A stretch of 64,000 nt of DNA from NCBI GenBank assembly GCA_905236755.1, contig CAJOCR010000007.1:35882-99881 (forward strand), read 5' to 3'. The stretch is from an uncultured Prevotella sp. (lineage in GTDB: Bacteria > Bacteroidota > Bacteroidia > Bacteroidales > Bacteroidaceae). Shown here in pieces: positions 9,668 to 19,006 of the stretch. Position numbers and translations under genes: made by a program. The first letter of the stretch is position 1, and every line of letters begins with the position of its first letter. The notes below the pieces were generated by a model. It was not told the DNA's origin. It did no database searches and saw only the letters and a program-made list of their open reading frames with translations.

Positions 9668-12481
9668 TTATTTTGCCTCTTCTGGAAGCATAGCAATAGT
9701 GATTTTGTTGGCTGTCTTAAGGAACTCTTTTACGAAAGCGCTGATCTTTTCAGGTGTCTGGCTTTCGATAAGAGACTTACAGTTGCTATTCATATCCATA
9801 CCATAGCGGTCGTAAGCGGTAATAACGCTAAGCCAATAGCCATTGGTCTTAAGACCGTCGTCGAACTGCTTAAGCATAGCTTTCTTTACCTTGTCAAGCA
9901 TCTCAGCGTCACACTTCTGAGCAAGGTTTGGAACTTCCTCTGACATAATCTTCATAGCAAGTTCTTTCTTCTCAGGCTTCATAGGACATGATGCAAGGAT
10001 GTATGCACGTGAGCCTTCCTCGTCATAACCAAATGAGCCCTGAGCGCCACAAGAGTAAGCGGCACTTGCCTCTTCACGAATCTGCTTCAGGTAAACCATA
10101 GAGAGGATTTCGCCAGCGATGATTGCCTGAATCTCACGTTCCTGGTTCCACTCCATCTTGTTTGTTGTCCACACCATCAAGCCGTTAGCCTTTGGTGTTT
10201 CCATCTTACGTGTGAAGATGTTCTCAACATTCTTGTTGGTCATGTCAACAAGACGATGGCCCTTAGCAATCTTCTTCTTTGTAGGAAGAGCAGCCAGATA
10301 CTGGCAGATAAGAGGACGGATGGTCTTCTCGTCGTAGTTACCGATAATGGTGAATGTCCAGTCTTTAGCTGTGGCTGTACTTTCCTTAGCTATCTGCAGA
10401 ATACGGTCGTAAGAAACCTCGCCAAGACGCTCAAGTGTGATTGGAGCCACACGTGGGTTGTGCTCGTAGATTGTAGCTGTAACAGTATCCTGATAAGCTA
10501 CCTCTGGTGAGAGGTCACGGTTCTTCAGGCTTATCTCTGTTGACTTCATGAGGTTGTTGAACGACTCCTGGTCTTTGCTGATATTAGTAAAGTAGAGGTA
10601 CAACAACTGCAACATAGTCTCTACGTCTTTTGGAGTAGAAGAGCCTGAAGCATTCATAGAGCTACCGCCCAAAGAGATGCCTGCTGAAGCAATCTTGCCA
10701 GCAAGAGCCTTTCTGAGTTCGGTACTTGTGAAATTACCCAGGCCGCTTGTGCCAATAACGCTATTGAACATCTGCAGGTTTACATAATCGTTAAGACCGT
10801 AGAGTGAGCTACCGCCGTTTCCACGACCCGAAAGAATTACCTGGTCTTTCTTGTAATCAGTCTTCTTAAGAATAACGCGAACACCATTAGAGAGTGTAAG
10901 CTCGGTATAACCAAACTTATCGTTCTTCTTCTCGCTCTTTATCTTGCCTGCCTTAGGAAGTTTAGGCATGATAGGTTCGTTCTTCACATTATCTACGTAA
11001 GCAGAAATCTTCTCTGCGCGAGCCTCGTTCAAAGCGTTTACAAGCTGCTCCTTTGTTGGATAAACATTTCCTTCCTTCTCGTTGTTGAAGTTAAGGATAA
11101 CGATATTGCTGTCGTTCTTAAGGTACAGACTCTTCATAACCTCGTTAACTGCCTCTACAGGAATAGCAGGAACAATCTGCTTGTAAGCCTGGTATTCAAA
11201 CTCAAGACCTGGCATAGGCTCGTTGTTAAGGAAGTGAGCAAGACATTCGCTATAGAACTGGCTGTTATAACGCTTGTCCTTGTTGCTATACAACTTCTCA
11301 AGAGAGCTCATGAAAGACTCTTTGTAACGGTCGTACTCTGTTGCTGTGAAACCAAACTCTGCAGCACGACGAGCCTCTACGGTTACAGCCTTGAGAGCTG
11401 CTGCGGTAAGACTCATGTCTTTTGGAGTAGCGCTCAGGCTGAATGCGTTCTTTGTCTTTGCAAAGATATACTGACCGTCGCCTGCACCTGCATCTACATA
11501 AGGGCAACCTTCTTTCTTAGCTGCCTCAGCCAAACGCTGGTTGAGCATAGAGTTGGCTGCGCCAAGAGCAAACTGATAAACGAAATAGTTGACTTGGCCT
11601 TTCAAAGAATCAGGATAAACATCGTGCTTCATCATCAAGTCAACTGATGAGTTCTGACATTCCTTATCCTTGTCGATAATCACGATTGGTTCAGCTGTAT
11701 CAGGCACTTTCTCTTCAACAATAGGAGCCTCGTTAGCTGGGTTCTTTATTCCGCCGAAGAGTTTCTTTATTTCAGCCTCTACATGGTCAACATCAACATC
11801 ACCAACAACGATAATACCCTGATGTGAAGGGTGATACCACTTGTGGTAGTAGTCAACAAGTTCCTTACGGTTGAAGTTGTCAACAACGCTCATCAAACCG
11901 ATTGGGTAACGAAGACCATACTTGCTGCCTGGATAGAGAGCAGGAAGGTTGCGCTCAAACATACGGCTTGAAGCACTTGTGCGAAGACGCCATTCCTCGT
12001 GAATAACACCACGCTCCTTCTCTATCTCATCGCCTTCAAGACTAAGACCTGTTGACCAGTCACGAAGAATGAGCAAGCAGCTGTCAAGAGCTGTCTGGCG
12101 TGTTGTAGGAACATTATCAATATTGTAAACAGTCTGATCGATACTTGTATAAGCATTCAAATCATTACCAAATTCAACACCAATAGAACGGCACCACTCA
12201 ATAAGCGAATTGCCCTTGAAATTGTCACTACCATTAAAAGCCATGTGCTCAAGGAAGTGAGCCAAACCACGCTGGCTTTCCTCTTCCTGAATAGAACCAA
12301 CCTTCTGCGCAATATAAAAATTGGCACGATGCTCTGGCCAATTATTATAACGGATGTAATAGGTCAGGCCATTAGGCAGTTTTCCGGTTCTAACATCATT
12401 GTCAAATGGTATTGCCATCTGAGCTTGCGCTGCACTTGTCAGCACAAGTAGAGCAGCAATTAAGATGTTTCTAAGTCTCAT
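9668..12481 (-). CDS. M16 family zinc metallopeptidase (insulinase-like, two-domain)
   Basis: 'GLAHFLEHMAFNGSDNF' HxxEH motif; likely start MRLRNILIAALL with signal peptide. Confidence 0.92.
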   Translation of the reverse strand: MRLRNILIAALLVLTSAAQAQMAIPFDNDVRTGKLPNGLTYYIRYNNWPEHRANFYIAQKVGSIQEEESQRGLAHFLEHMAFNGSDNFKGNSLIEWCRSIGVEFGNDLNAYTSIDQTVYNIDNVPTTRQTALDSCLLILRDWSTGLSLEGDEIEKERGVIHEEWRLRTSASSRMFERNLPALYPGSKYGLRYPIGLMSVVDNFNRKELVDYYHKWYHPSHQGIIVVGDVDVDHVEAEIKKLFGGIKNPANEAPIVEEKVPDTAEPIVIIDKDKECQNSSVDLMMKHDVYPDSLKGQVNYFVYQFALGAANSMLNQRLAEAAKKEGCPYVDAGAGDGQYIFAKTKNAFSLSATPKDMSLTAAALKAVTVEARRAAEFGFTATEYDRYKESFMSSLEKLYSNKDKRYNSQFYSECLAHFLNNEPMPGLEFEYQAYKQIVPAIPVEAVNEVMKSLYLKNDSNIVILNFNNEKEGNVYPTKEQLVNALNEARAEKISAYVDNVKNEPIMPKLPKAGKIKSEKKNDKFGYTELTLSNGVRVILKKTDYKKDQVILSGRGNGGSSLYGLNDYVNLQMFNSVIGTSGLGNFTSTELRKALAGKIASAGISLGGSSMNASGSSTPKDVETMLQLLYLYFTNISKDQESFNNLMKSTEISLKNRDLSPEVAYQDTVTATIYEHNPRVAPITLERLGEVSYDRILQIAKESTATAKDWTFTIIGNYDEKTIRPLICQYLAALPTKKKIAKGHRLVDMTNKNVENIFTRKMETPKANGLMVWTTNKMEWNQEREIQAIIAGEILSMVYLKQIREEASAAYSCGAQGSFGYDEEGSRAYILASCPMKPEKKELAMKIMSEEVPNLAQKCDAEMLDKVKKAMLKQFDDGLKTNGYWLSVITAYDRYGMDMNSNCKSLIESQTPEKISAFVKEFLKTANKITIAMLPEEAK

Positions 12482-12575
12482 AAAATGTTCATTTAATATT
12501 TTAGATTTAATAAATTGCCACAAAGGTACTAAAAACTTGTCGTTTTTTTATATCTTTGCCATAAAGATTATTAAA

Positions 12576-13493
12576 ATGAATAAGAAAAATACGCCGACAG
12601 ATATATTGGTAAAACAATACATAAGATACCTGAAACTGGAGCGCAACTATACTATTAACACTATTGAAGCCTACCAGCACGACCTGGATTGGCTGCTAAG
12701 ATATTGCAAAGACAACAGCATAAAGGTGCTGGATGTCAAACTTGAGGATTTGGAAAACTTCGCAACCACATTTCACGAATTTGGAATAACACCTAAATCG
12801 CAAGCAAGAATTCTAAGTGGAGTGAGGTCGTTCTATCGCTATCTGGTTCTCGACGGATATTTGGAACAAGACCCAACAGAACTTCTTGAGTCGCCACAAT
12901 TAGCAAAATACCTGCCAGAGGTACTTTCAACCGAAGAAGTTGACAAGCTCGAGGCAAGCATAGACCTTAGCAAACCCGAAGGCCAACGCAACAAAGCAAT
13001 CATAGAAGTGCTCTTCAGTTGCGGACTGCGAGTATCAGAACTCATAAACATGAAACTCTCGCAGCTATATCTTGACGAAGAGTTCGTAAGAATAATGGGA
13101 AAAGGAAACAAAGAGCGACTTGTGCCCATATCGCAACGAGCAATCAAGGAACTAAAACTGTGGTTCTTAGACAGAGTGCAGCTTAATGTAAAACCAGGAG
13201 AAGAAGACTACGTGTTTCTTAACCGACGCGGGCACCATCTCACACGCGTGATGATTCTAATCATGATAAAGCGACAGGCTGAAGAGGCAGGCATAAAGAA
13301 AACCATCTCGCCACACACACTAAGACACAGCTTTGCTACCGCCCTGCTGAAAGGAGGAGCAAGCCTTAGAGCCATACAAGATATGCTGGGGCACGAAGAT
13401 ATTTCAACTACGGAAATATACACTCACATAGACAACACAACCCTCAGACAAGAGATTCTGGAGCACCACCCAAGAAATATAAAAGATTTTTGA
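12576..13493 (+). CDS. xerD: Tyrosine recombinase XerD
   Basis: 'LFSCGLRVSELINMKLSQL', 'SPHTLRHSFATALLKGGASLRAIQDMLGHEDISTTEIYTHI'. Confidence 0.92.
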   Translation: MNKKNTPTDILVKQYIRYLKLERNYTINTIEAYQHDLDWLLRYCKDNSIKVLDVKLEDLENFATTFHEFGITPKSQARILSGVRSFYRYLVLDGYLEQDPTELLESPQLAKYLPEVLSTEEVDKLEASIDLSKPEGQRNKAIIEVLFSCGLRVSELINMKLSQLYLDEEFVRIMGKGNKERLVPISQRAIKELKLWFLDRVQLNVKPGEEDYVFLNRRGHHLTRVMILIMIKRQAEEAGIKKTISPHTLRHSFATALLKGGASLRAIQDMLGHEDISTTEIYTHIDNTTLRQEILEHHPRNIKDF

Positions 13494-13504
13494 TAATCAC
13501 AAAC

Positions 13505-13570
13505 CTTCGAGATTCCTTCGAGATGAGTCTTAGATGCGTTCGAGATGAATTCTGCATGAATTCGGGCTTT
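13505..13570. repeat. 11-nt period imperfect tandem array (6 units)
   Basis: cttcgagattc|cttcgagatga|gtcttagatgc|gttcgagatga|attctgcatga|attcgggcttt. Confidence 0.85.
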
Positions 13571-13614
13571 TATGTAAAGCCTTTTCGTTAAAAAGATACA
13601 ACTTCTAACTTCTT

Positions 13615-14844
13615 TTATTCGAGCAAACGACGGCTAAGATATCTTACTGGATACCACACGGCAAGCCAACCAACGGCAACAACCGTTAAAAATACTACCG
13701 CAACATCAGAATAATGCACGCTAACGGGATAAGCATTCACAACAAACGTGCCCGAAGCATCGCCCATAGCCACAAGACCATAGCGTTGTTGCAGCCAGCA
13801 TAATAGCAATCCAAGCAAGATTCCTATCACAGCACCAATAAGCGAAATCAAGCGTCCTTCAAAAAGAAACACACGAGATATTTGCTTGTCGTTAGCACCA
13901 AGATTGCGCAAAGTAACCACATCGTCTTTCTTGTCGATGATAAGCATAGACAACGAGCCTATGATATTGAAGCAAGCCACAACAAGAATAAAGGTTAGGA
14001 AAAGATAAGCAATAATCTTCTCAATCTGCATAATCTTGAACGTGTCAGCCTGCTGCTCAAAACGGTCGAGCACCTGATATTTGTCGCCAGCAATCTGCTG
14101 CATCTCTTTCTTCACAGCTTCAAAATCAGAGCCGTCCTTCAAGCGTATTTCAAGAGACGAGAGCATACCCTGCTGTCCAAACAGATTACGGGCAAAAGCT
14201 ATTGGGGCTATGATGTAGTTCTTGTCGTATTTGCTTTGGTTTACAGCAAACACAACACCTGGCGAAAGAAGCGAGTCAACAACAAAACCTTCCTGAGCGT
14301 TACTAACATCAAACTGTCCCTCACGTTGTGGAGCATAGATACTGAGGTAATCGCCGAAGTTGGCACCAGTTCCCAACGTCTGAGCCAAACGAATGCCCAA
14401 CACGCCATATTGCAAAGGACCGGCATGAAGGCTGAATTCACCCTCGCCATAAAGAATATCCTTTATGTGAGTCAGTTGGTCGAAATTATCGTCAACACCC
14501 TTAACAATCACCATAGCCTGATGATCTTTATACATAGCCAAAGCCATATCCTGCACACACTCAGTAGCCACATCCACCTGAGGCAGCTGGCGAATCTTGG
14601 TAAGCACAGGGTCGTCGCAAGGAGCCGTCTTTCCTTTCACAGGCACAACCTCTATTTGCGGGTCGAAATTAGTAAAGAAAGAAGCCACCATATCGTGAAA
14701 GCCATTAAACACACTCAGCACAATAACCAGAGCTGTTGTAGCCACAGCCACACCAACAACAGATATTAGCGAAATGACGTTTATGGCATTAGTACTCTTC
14801 TTCGAGAAGAGATATCGCTTTGCTATGTATAAAGGGAAATTCAT
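13615..14844 (-). CDS. FtsX-like ABC transporter permease (LolC/LolE family)
   Basis: 'LYIAKRYLFSKKSTNAINVISLISVVGVAVATTALVIVLSVFNGF'. Confidence 0.85.
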   Translation of the reverse strand: MNFPLYIAKRYLFSKKSTNAINVISLISVVGVAVATTALVIVLSVFNGFHDMVASFFTNFDPQIEVVPVKGKTAPCDDPVLTKIRQLPQVDVATECVQDMALAMYKDHQAMVIVKGVDDNFDQLTHIKDILYGEGEFSLHAGPLQYGVLGIRLAQTLGTGANFGDYLSIYAPQREGQFDVSNAQEGFVVDSLLSPGVVFAVNQSKYDKNYIIAPIAFARNLFGQQGMLSSLEIRLKDGSDFEAVKKEMQQIAGDKYQVLDRFEQQADTFKIMQIEKIIAYLFLTFILVVACFNIIGSLSMLIIDKKDDVVTLRNLGANDKQISRVFLFEGRLISLIGAVIGILLGLLLCWLQQRYGLVAMGDASGTFVVNAYPVSVHYSDVAVVFLTVVAVGWLAVWYPVRYLSRRLLE

Positions 14845-15179
14845 TATTTCTTCAACAATTCGTCAATACGGTCAATATAGTCGAGACTGTCGTCAATAAA
14901 GAAACGAAGTTCTGGAATGATACGCAACTGATTACGCACACGACGACCAAGGTCGAAACGTATAGCCTTATCATTAGCCTGAATATTCTTCAGCAGCTCT
15001 TCAGCCTTTTCTGAAGGGAAGATGCTAAGGTAGGCTGTACATATACTGAGGTCTGGGCTCACACGAACACGTGTAACGCTAACCAGCACGCCATGCATCT
15101 GACGTGTCTGACCTTCAAAAATTTGAGCCAGCTCTTTCTGGAGCAGGCGTGATATACGAGCTTGTCTTGTTTCTTGCAT
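14844..15179 (-). CDS. rbfA: 30S ribosome-binding factor
   Basis: 'TRQARISRLLQKELAQIF...VSVTRVRVSPDLSICTAYLSIFP'. Confidence 0.93.
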   Translation of the reverse strand: MQETRQARISRLLQKELAQIFEGQTRQMHGVLVSVTRVRVSPDLSICTAYLSIFPSEKAEELLKNIQANDKAIRFDLGRRVRNQLRIIPELRFFIDDSLDYIDRIDELLKK

Positions 15180-15198
15180 ATTATCTTTGTTTTATTTA

Positions 15199-15837
15199 TT
15201 ATTTCTTTCTTATTATCGTTAGACCGTCACGAAGAGGCAAGATAACCTTCTCCACTCTTTCATCGGCAGCCACATGATCATTGAACTTGCGAATACCTAT
15301 TGTCTGGTGGTCGTGGTCATAGGCTTCCTCAACCACATGACCGTCCCAAAGCGTGTTGTCGGCAAGAATAAAACCACCTGGGCGAAGAATCTTCATAACC
15401 ATCTCATAGGTTTCAACATAGGTACGCTTGTCGCCATCAATAAAAGCCATATCAAACACAACACCCAGTTTTGGTGCCAGTTCGTTGGCGTCGCCTATAC
15501 GGAAATATATCTTGTCGGCTACCGCAGAACCCTCTATCCACGGACGAGTAAAATCCTCCATCTCGTCGTTTATCTCAAAGGTATATAGCTTACCGCCGTC
15601 AGGCAAGCCCTCAGCCAGACATATAGCACTATAACCGCTAAACGTGCCCACCTCAAGAATATTCTTAGGCTGGAACATCTTTACGAGAAGCCTTAGCAAA
15701 CGACCTTGCAGATGACCACTTGCCATACGCCCATGAATAGTGTGTATGTTTGTAGCCCTGTAAAGACGGTACAGATAATCGCCCTCAGCATCTATATGCT
15801 CAGCAACATAACTATCGAGTTTCTCGGTTTCTGTCAT
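15199..15837 (-). CDS. Class I SAM-dependent O-methyltransferase
   Basis: 'ILEVGTFSGYSAICLAEGLP', 'FDMAFIDGDKRTYVETYE..LRPGGFILADNTLWDG'. Confidence 0.9.
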   Translation of the reverse strand: MTETEKLDSYVAEHIDAEGDYLYRLYRATNIHTIHGRMASGHLQGRLLRLLVKMFQPKNILEVGTFSGYSAICLAEGLPDGGKLYTFEINDEMEDFTRPWIEGSAVADKIYFRIGDANELAPKLGVVFDMAFIDGDKRTYVETYEMVMKILRPGGFILADNTLWDGHVVEEAYDHDHQTIGIRKFNDHVAADERVEKVILPLRDGLTIIRKK

Positions 15838-16284
15838 TTACTTATTTGCGATGATTCCACGAATAGCAAGTTCATAGCCAGCAAGGCCAAAGCCTGCAAT
15901 AACGCCCAAGCAAGCACAACTAATCATGCTCTTATGGCGAAACTCTTCGCGCTTGTGAACATTTGAAATATGAACCTCTACAACAGGACATTTCAACGAA
16001 CGGATACAGTCTTGAAGAGCCACACTCGTATGAGTGTAGGCACCAGCGTTAAACACAACTCCATCATAGCTGAAACCCACCTCCTGAAGCTTATCAATAA
16101 GTTCGCCCTCGATATTACTCTGATAATAATCAATCTCTATATCAGGGAAAACAGCCTTCAACTGAGGAAGATAACTTTCAAACGAATTACTGCCGTAAAT
16201 ACCTGGTTCTCGCACACCAAGGAGATTCAGGTTTGGACCATTGATAATCTGTATTTTCATCTTTCTGCTATATTTAGAATTCAA
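15838..16284 (-). CDS. aroQ: 3-dehydroquinate dehydratase, type II
   Basis: 'IINGPNLNLLGVREPGIYG', 'VVFNAGAYTHTSVALQDCI', 'VEVHISNVHKREEFRHKS'. Confidence 0.96.
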   Translation of the reverse strand: MNSKYSRKMKIQIINGPNLNLLGVREPGIYGSNSFESYLPQLKAVFPDIEIDYYQSNIEGELIDKLQEVGFSYDGVVFNAGAYTHTSVALQDCIRSLKCPVVEVHISNVHKREEFRHKSMISCACLGVIAGFGLAGYELAIRGIIANK

Positions 16285-16295
16285 GAAGCCTATTC

Positions 16296-17138
16296 TTAAT
16301 CTCCAAGATCAATATGTTGCACATTAACATCCTCATGAAGGAATATCCGTGCACTCTCCTTGAACTTATTAGGGTTTTCTGTTGTGAAATAGTTGCAAGA
16401 ACCACCTTGAGTACATTTGCGTTCCATCTCTGGGTGACGAGCAAGATAATCTTTCAAGCTACCAGCAACATACTCGCCTTGTGCTACTATCTTTATGCTT
16501 GGATCAACATACTTCTGAATCTTAGGCATAAGAATAGGATAATGCGTACAACCCAATATGATAGTATCAATATCTGGGTCTTTCTGCATCAATTCATCAA
16601 CACGCTTCTTAACAAAATAGTCGGCTCCAGGACTATCAGCCTCATTATACTCAACAAGAGGTACCCAGAACGGGCATGCCTCGCCTGTAACCTTTATCTC
16701 AGGCCATAGCTTCTTAATTTCAAGATCATAGCTATGGCTTCTCACGGTTCCCTCAGTAGCAAACAAACCAACGTGATTGTTACGGGTAAGCGTACCTATA
16801 ATCTCTGCCGTAGGACGAATAACACCCAGAACACGACGCTCTGGGTCTAAACCAGCAAGGTCACGTTGCTGAATACTACGCAAAGCCTTAGCCGAAGCCG
16901 TGTTACAGCCTAAAATAACGAGATGGCAGCCCATCTCAAACAGTTTTACTACCGCCTGACGAGTAAACTGATATACAACATCAAAACTACGTGTACCATA
17001 AGGCGCACGAGCATTATCACCCAAATACATATAATCGTATTGAGGCAACAGCTTACGTATTCCATTAAGGATTGTCAACCCGCCATAGCCAGAGTCGAAA
17101 ACACCAATAGGTCCTGGATTTTCAGGAAGAGAAAGCAT
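16296..17138 (-). CDS. murI: Glutamate racemase
   Basis: 'IGVFDSGYGGLTIL', 'ILGCNTASA', 'IILGCTHYPIL'. Confidence 0.95.
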   Translation of the reverse strand: MLSLPENPGPIGVFDSGYGGLTILNGIRKLLPQYDYMYLGDNARAPYGTRSFDVVYQFTRQAVVKLFEMGCHLVILGCNTASAKALRSIQQRDLAGLDPERRVLGVIRPTAEIIGTLTRNNHVGLFATEGTVRSHSYDLEIKKLWPEIKVTGEACPFWVPLVEYNEADSPGADYFVKKRVDELMQKDPDIDTIILGCTHYPILMPKIQKYVDPSIKIVAQGEYVAGSLKDYLARHPEMERKCTQGGSCNYFTTENPNKFKESARIFLHEDVNVQHIDLGD

Positions 17139-17177
17139 AACTATTTTCTATTTAAGCTTCGCTTGTTCAGACTTTAA

Positions 17178-17684
17178 TTATCTCAAAGCATCTATCACAA
17201 CAGATGTGATATTCTCACCCATAGAGCTATCTACATAAGGCACAGCTTCACCATCTGTATTTAGAATAAAAGCATAACCTCTTTCTGCTCCAATACGCTT
17301 CAACGCTTGGCTCAGTTTAGCCTTCAAAGGATTAATGGCATCAGCCTCAGCCTGCTTGAGCAAGCGTTCCGATTCCTTCTTGAAAGCTATATTTTTCTCC
17401 ATCAATTCCTGCAATTCTGCCTGACGCTTCTGTAGAATAGATGGAGCAAAATCACGCTGTCCATCAAGGAACTGCTCATACTTGGCATTAAAATCATCCT
17501 CTGAGCGTTTTGCTTCAGCAGCATACTTGTTACGAAGATCAGCCATATTACGCTGAACAACAGCATAATCAGGCATAGCCTTCAACGCCTCATCAAAACT
17601 GAGATAACCAAACTTAAAAGCTGTCTGAGCGCTTGCCATAATAGGCAAAAGCAGCATCAAAAATAAGAATATACCCTTCTTCAT
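17178..17684 (-). CDS. OmpH/Skp-family periplasmic chaperone
   Basis: Start at MKKGIFLFLMLL..; 'FGYLSFDEALKAMPDYAVVQRNMADLRNKY'; coiled coil. Confidence 0.85.
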   Translation of the reverse strand: MKKGIFLFLMLLLPIMASAQTAFKFGYLSFDEALKAMPDYAVVQRNMADLRNKYAAEAKRSEDDFNAKYEQFLDGQRDFAPSILQKRQAELQELMEKNIAFKKESERLLKQAEADAINPLKAKLSQALKRIGAERGYAFILNTDGEAVPYVDSSMGENITSVVIDALR

Positions 17685-17802
17685 TGTTGTTGATTTCGTT
17701 GTGCTATAGAAAATATAGTGAGGCCACCATGAAAGAACAACGCCCATCCATGGTGACCTCACCCTCCCCTCTCCTTGTGGAGGAGAGGGCTGATGTATGT
17801 TT

Positions 17803-18288
17803 TTATTTCAGCTTAGCCTGCACCTCTGCTGTAACGTCCTTGACGTTAGCGCCGGTAAAGATAGCTGCACCCTCTTCGAAGATATATGTGTAACCACCAG
17901 CCTGACCTACAGCATTAATAGCGTTACGAACCTTTGTAAGGATTGGCTGCATGAGCTCATTACTCTTGTCCTGCAAAGCCTTCTGGTTGTCCTGATAGGT
18001 CTGCTGAATCTTGTTGTACATGTTCTGCAACTCTGTTTCTGTTTCCTTCTGCTTTGTTGCGTTCATGGTACTCTGATTCTTCTGATACTCTTCGCTCTTA
18101 CGCTGAAGTTCGTTCTGCATAGCCTGCAAATCGTTAGCATACTGCTTCTGCTGAGCCTCGAGCTCACCATTAGCCTTAGAAACTTCAGGCATAGACTGCA
18201 TGATTGCCTGGGTGTTTACCTTACCAAACTTCTGAGCCATCATAGTCATTGGCGCAAGAAGCATCAACATTAAGATAAATTTTTTCAT
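17803..18288 (-). CDS. OmpH/Skp-family periplasmic chaperone
   Basis: 'FGKVNTQAIMQSMPEVSKANGELEAQQKQY..'. Confidence 0.88.
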   Translation of the reverse strand: MKKFILMLMLLAPMTMMAQKFGKVNTQAIMQSMPEVSKANGELEAQQKQYANDLQAMQNELQRKSEEYQKNQSTMNATKQKETETELQNMYNKIQQTYQDNQKALQDKSNELMQPILTKVRNAINAVGQAGGYTYIFEEGAAIFTGANVKDVTAEVQAKLK

Positions 18289-18359
18289 TTTTAAAATCGA
18301 TTTTATTAGTTATTATTATTTTTCTTATTTCTTATCTGCTGACAAGTCAACAGAAATAT

Positions 18360-18914
18360 TTATTTCACACTATAGCCCAGCTTTTGAAGCACCTCATTTG
18401 AAATGTCAATCTTTGGACTTCCGAAGATTATACCGCTATTGCTGGCACGATCAACAACAAGACTGTAACCACGAAGTTCTGAAACCTCCTTAACAGCAAT
18501 ATAAATCTCTTCCTGAATAGGAGCCATCAAGCTTTCGCGCTTTTTAAACAGCTCACCTTCTGGACCAAAATATTTCTTCTTCAAGTCAGAAGCCTCTTTC
18601 TCTTTCTTCATGATAGCCTCCTGCTTGATTTTCTTCTGCTCCTTAGAAAGGAATACCACCTCGTTCTGGTAGTTCTTATACATGGTGCTTGCCTCAGTAT
18701 TAAGAGCCTCCACCTCAGCCTGCCATTTTTTGCTTGCCTGATTCAACTGTTCGTTGGCACGTTCATAAGCAGGAATATGCTGCAGCACATAATCCATATC
18801 AATAAGTGCAAACTTCTGTGCGCTTCCTGTTACAGGCAACAAGACAAACATACATACAAGCACGATGCCTTTCAGCATTACCTTTCCTATTGTGTTAGTT
18901 CTATTTTTCATCAT
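18360..18914 (-). CDS. OmpH/Skp-family periplasmic chaperone
   Basis: 'FALIDMDYVLQHIPAYERANEQLNQASKKWQAEVE'. Confidence 0.85.
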   Translation of the reverse strand: MMKNRTNTIGKVMLKGIVLVCMFVLLPVTGSAQKFALIDMDYVLQHIPAYERANEQLNQASKKWQAEVEALNTEASTMYKNYQNEVVFLSKEQKKIKQEAIMKKEKEASDLKKKYFGPEGELFKKRESLMAPIQEEIYIAVKEVSELRGYSLVVDRASNSGIIFGSPKIDISNEVLQKLGYSVK

Positions 18915-19006
18915 AATGATTTTTTTATATTTTGACGAAGTAAGAGGGTAAAGGTTTCAAAAGAGAAGCTTTTTTAACTACTTTTTCACCCTCTTATACT
19001 TCTAAA

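Noticed and set aside
12576-13493. xerD as integrase of a mobile element
   Set aside because: Sequence and setting fit the housekeeping XerD; no element boundaries or cargo around it
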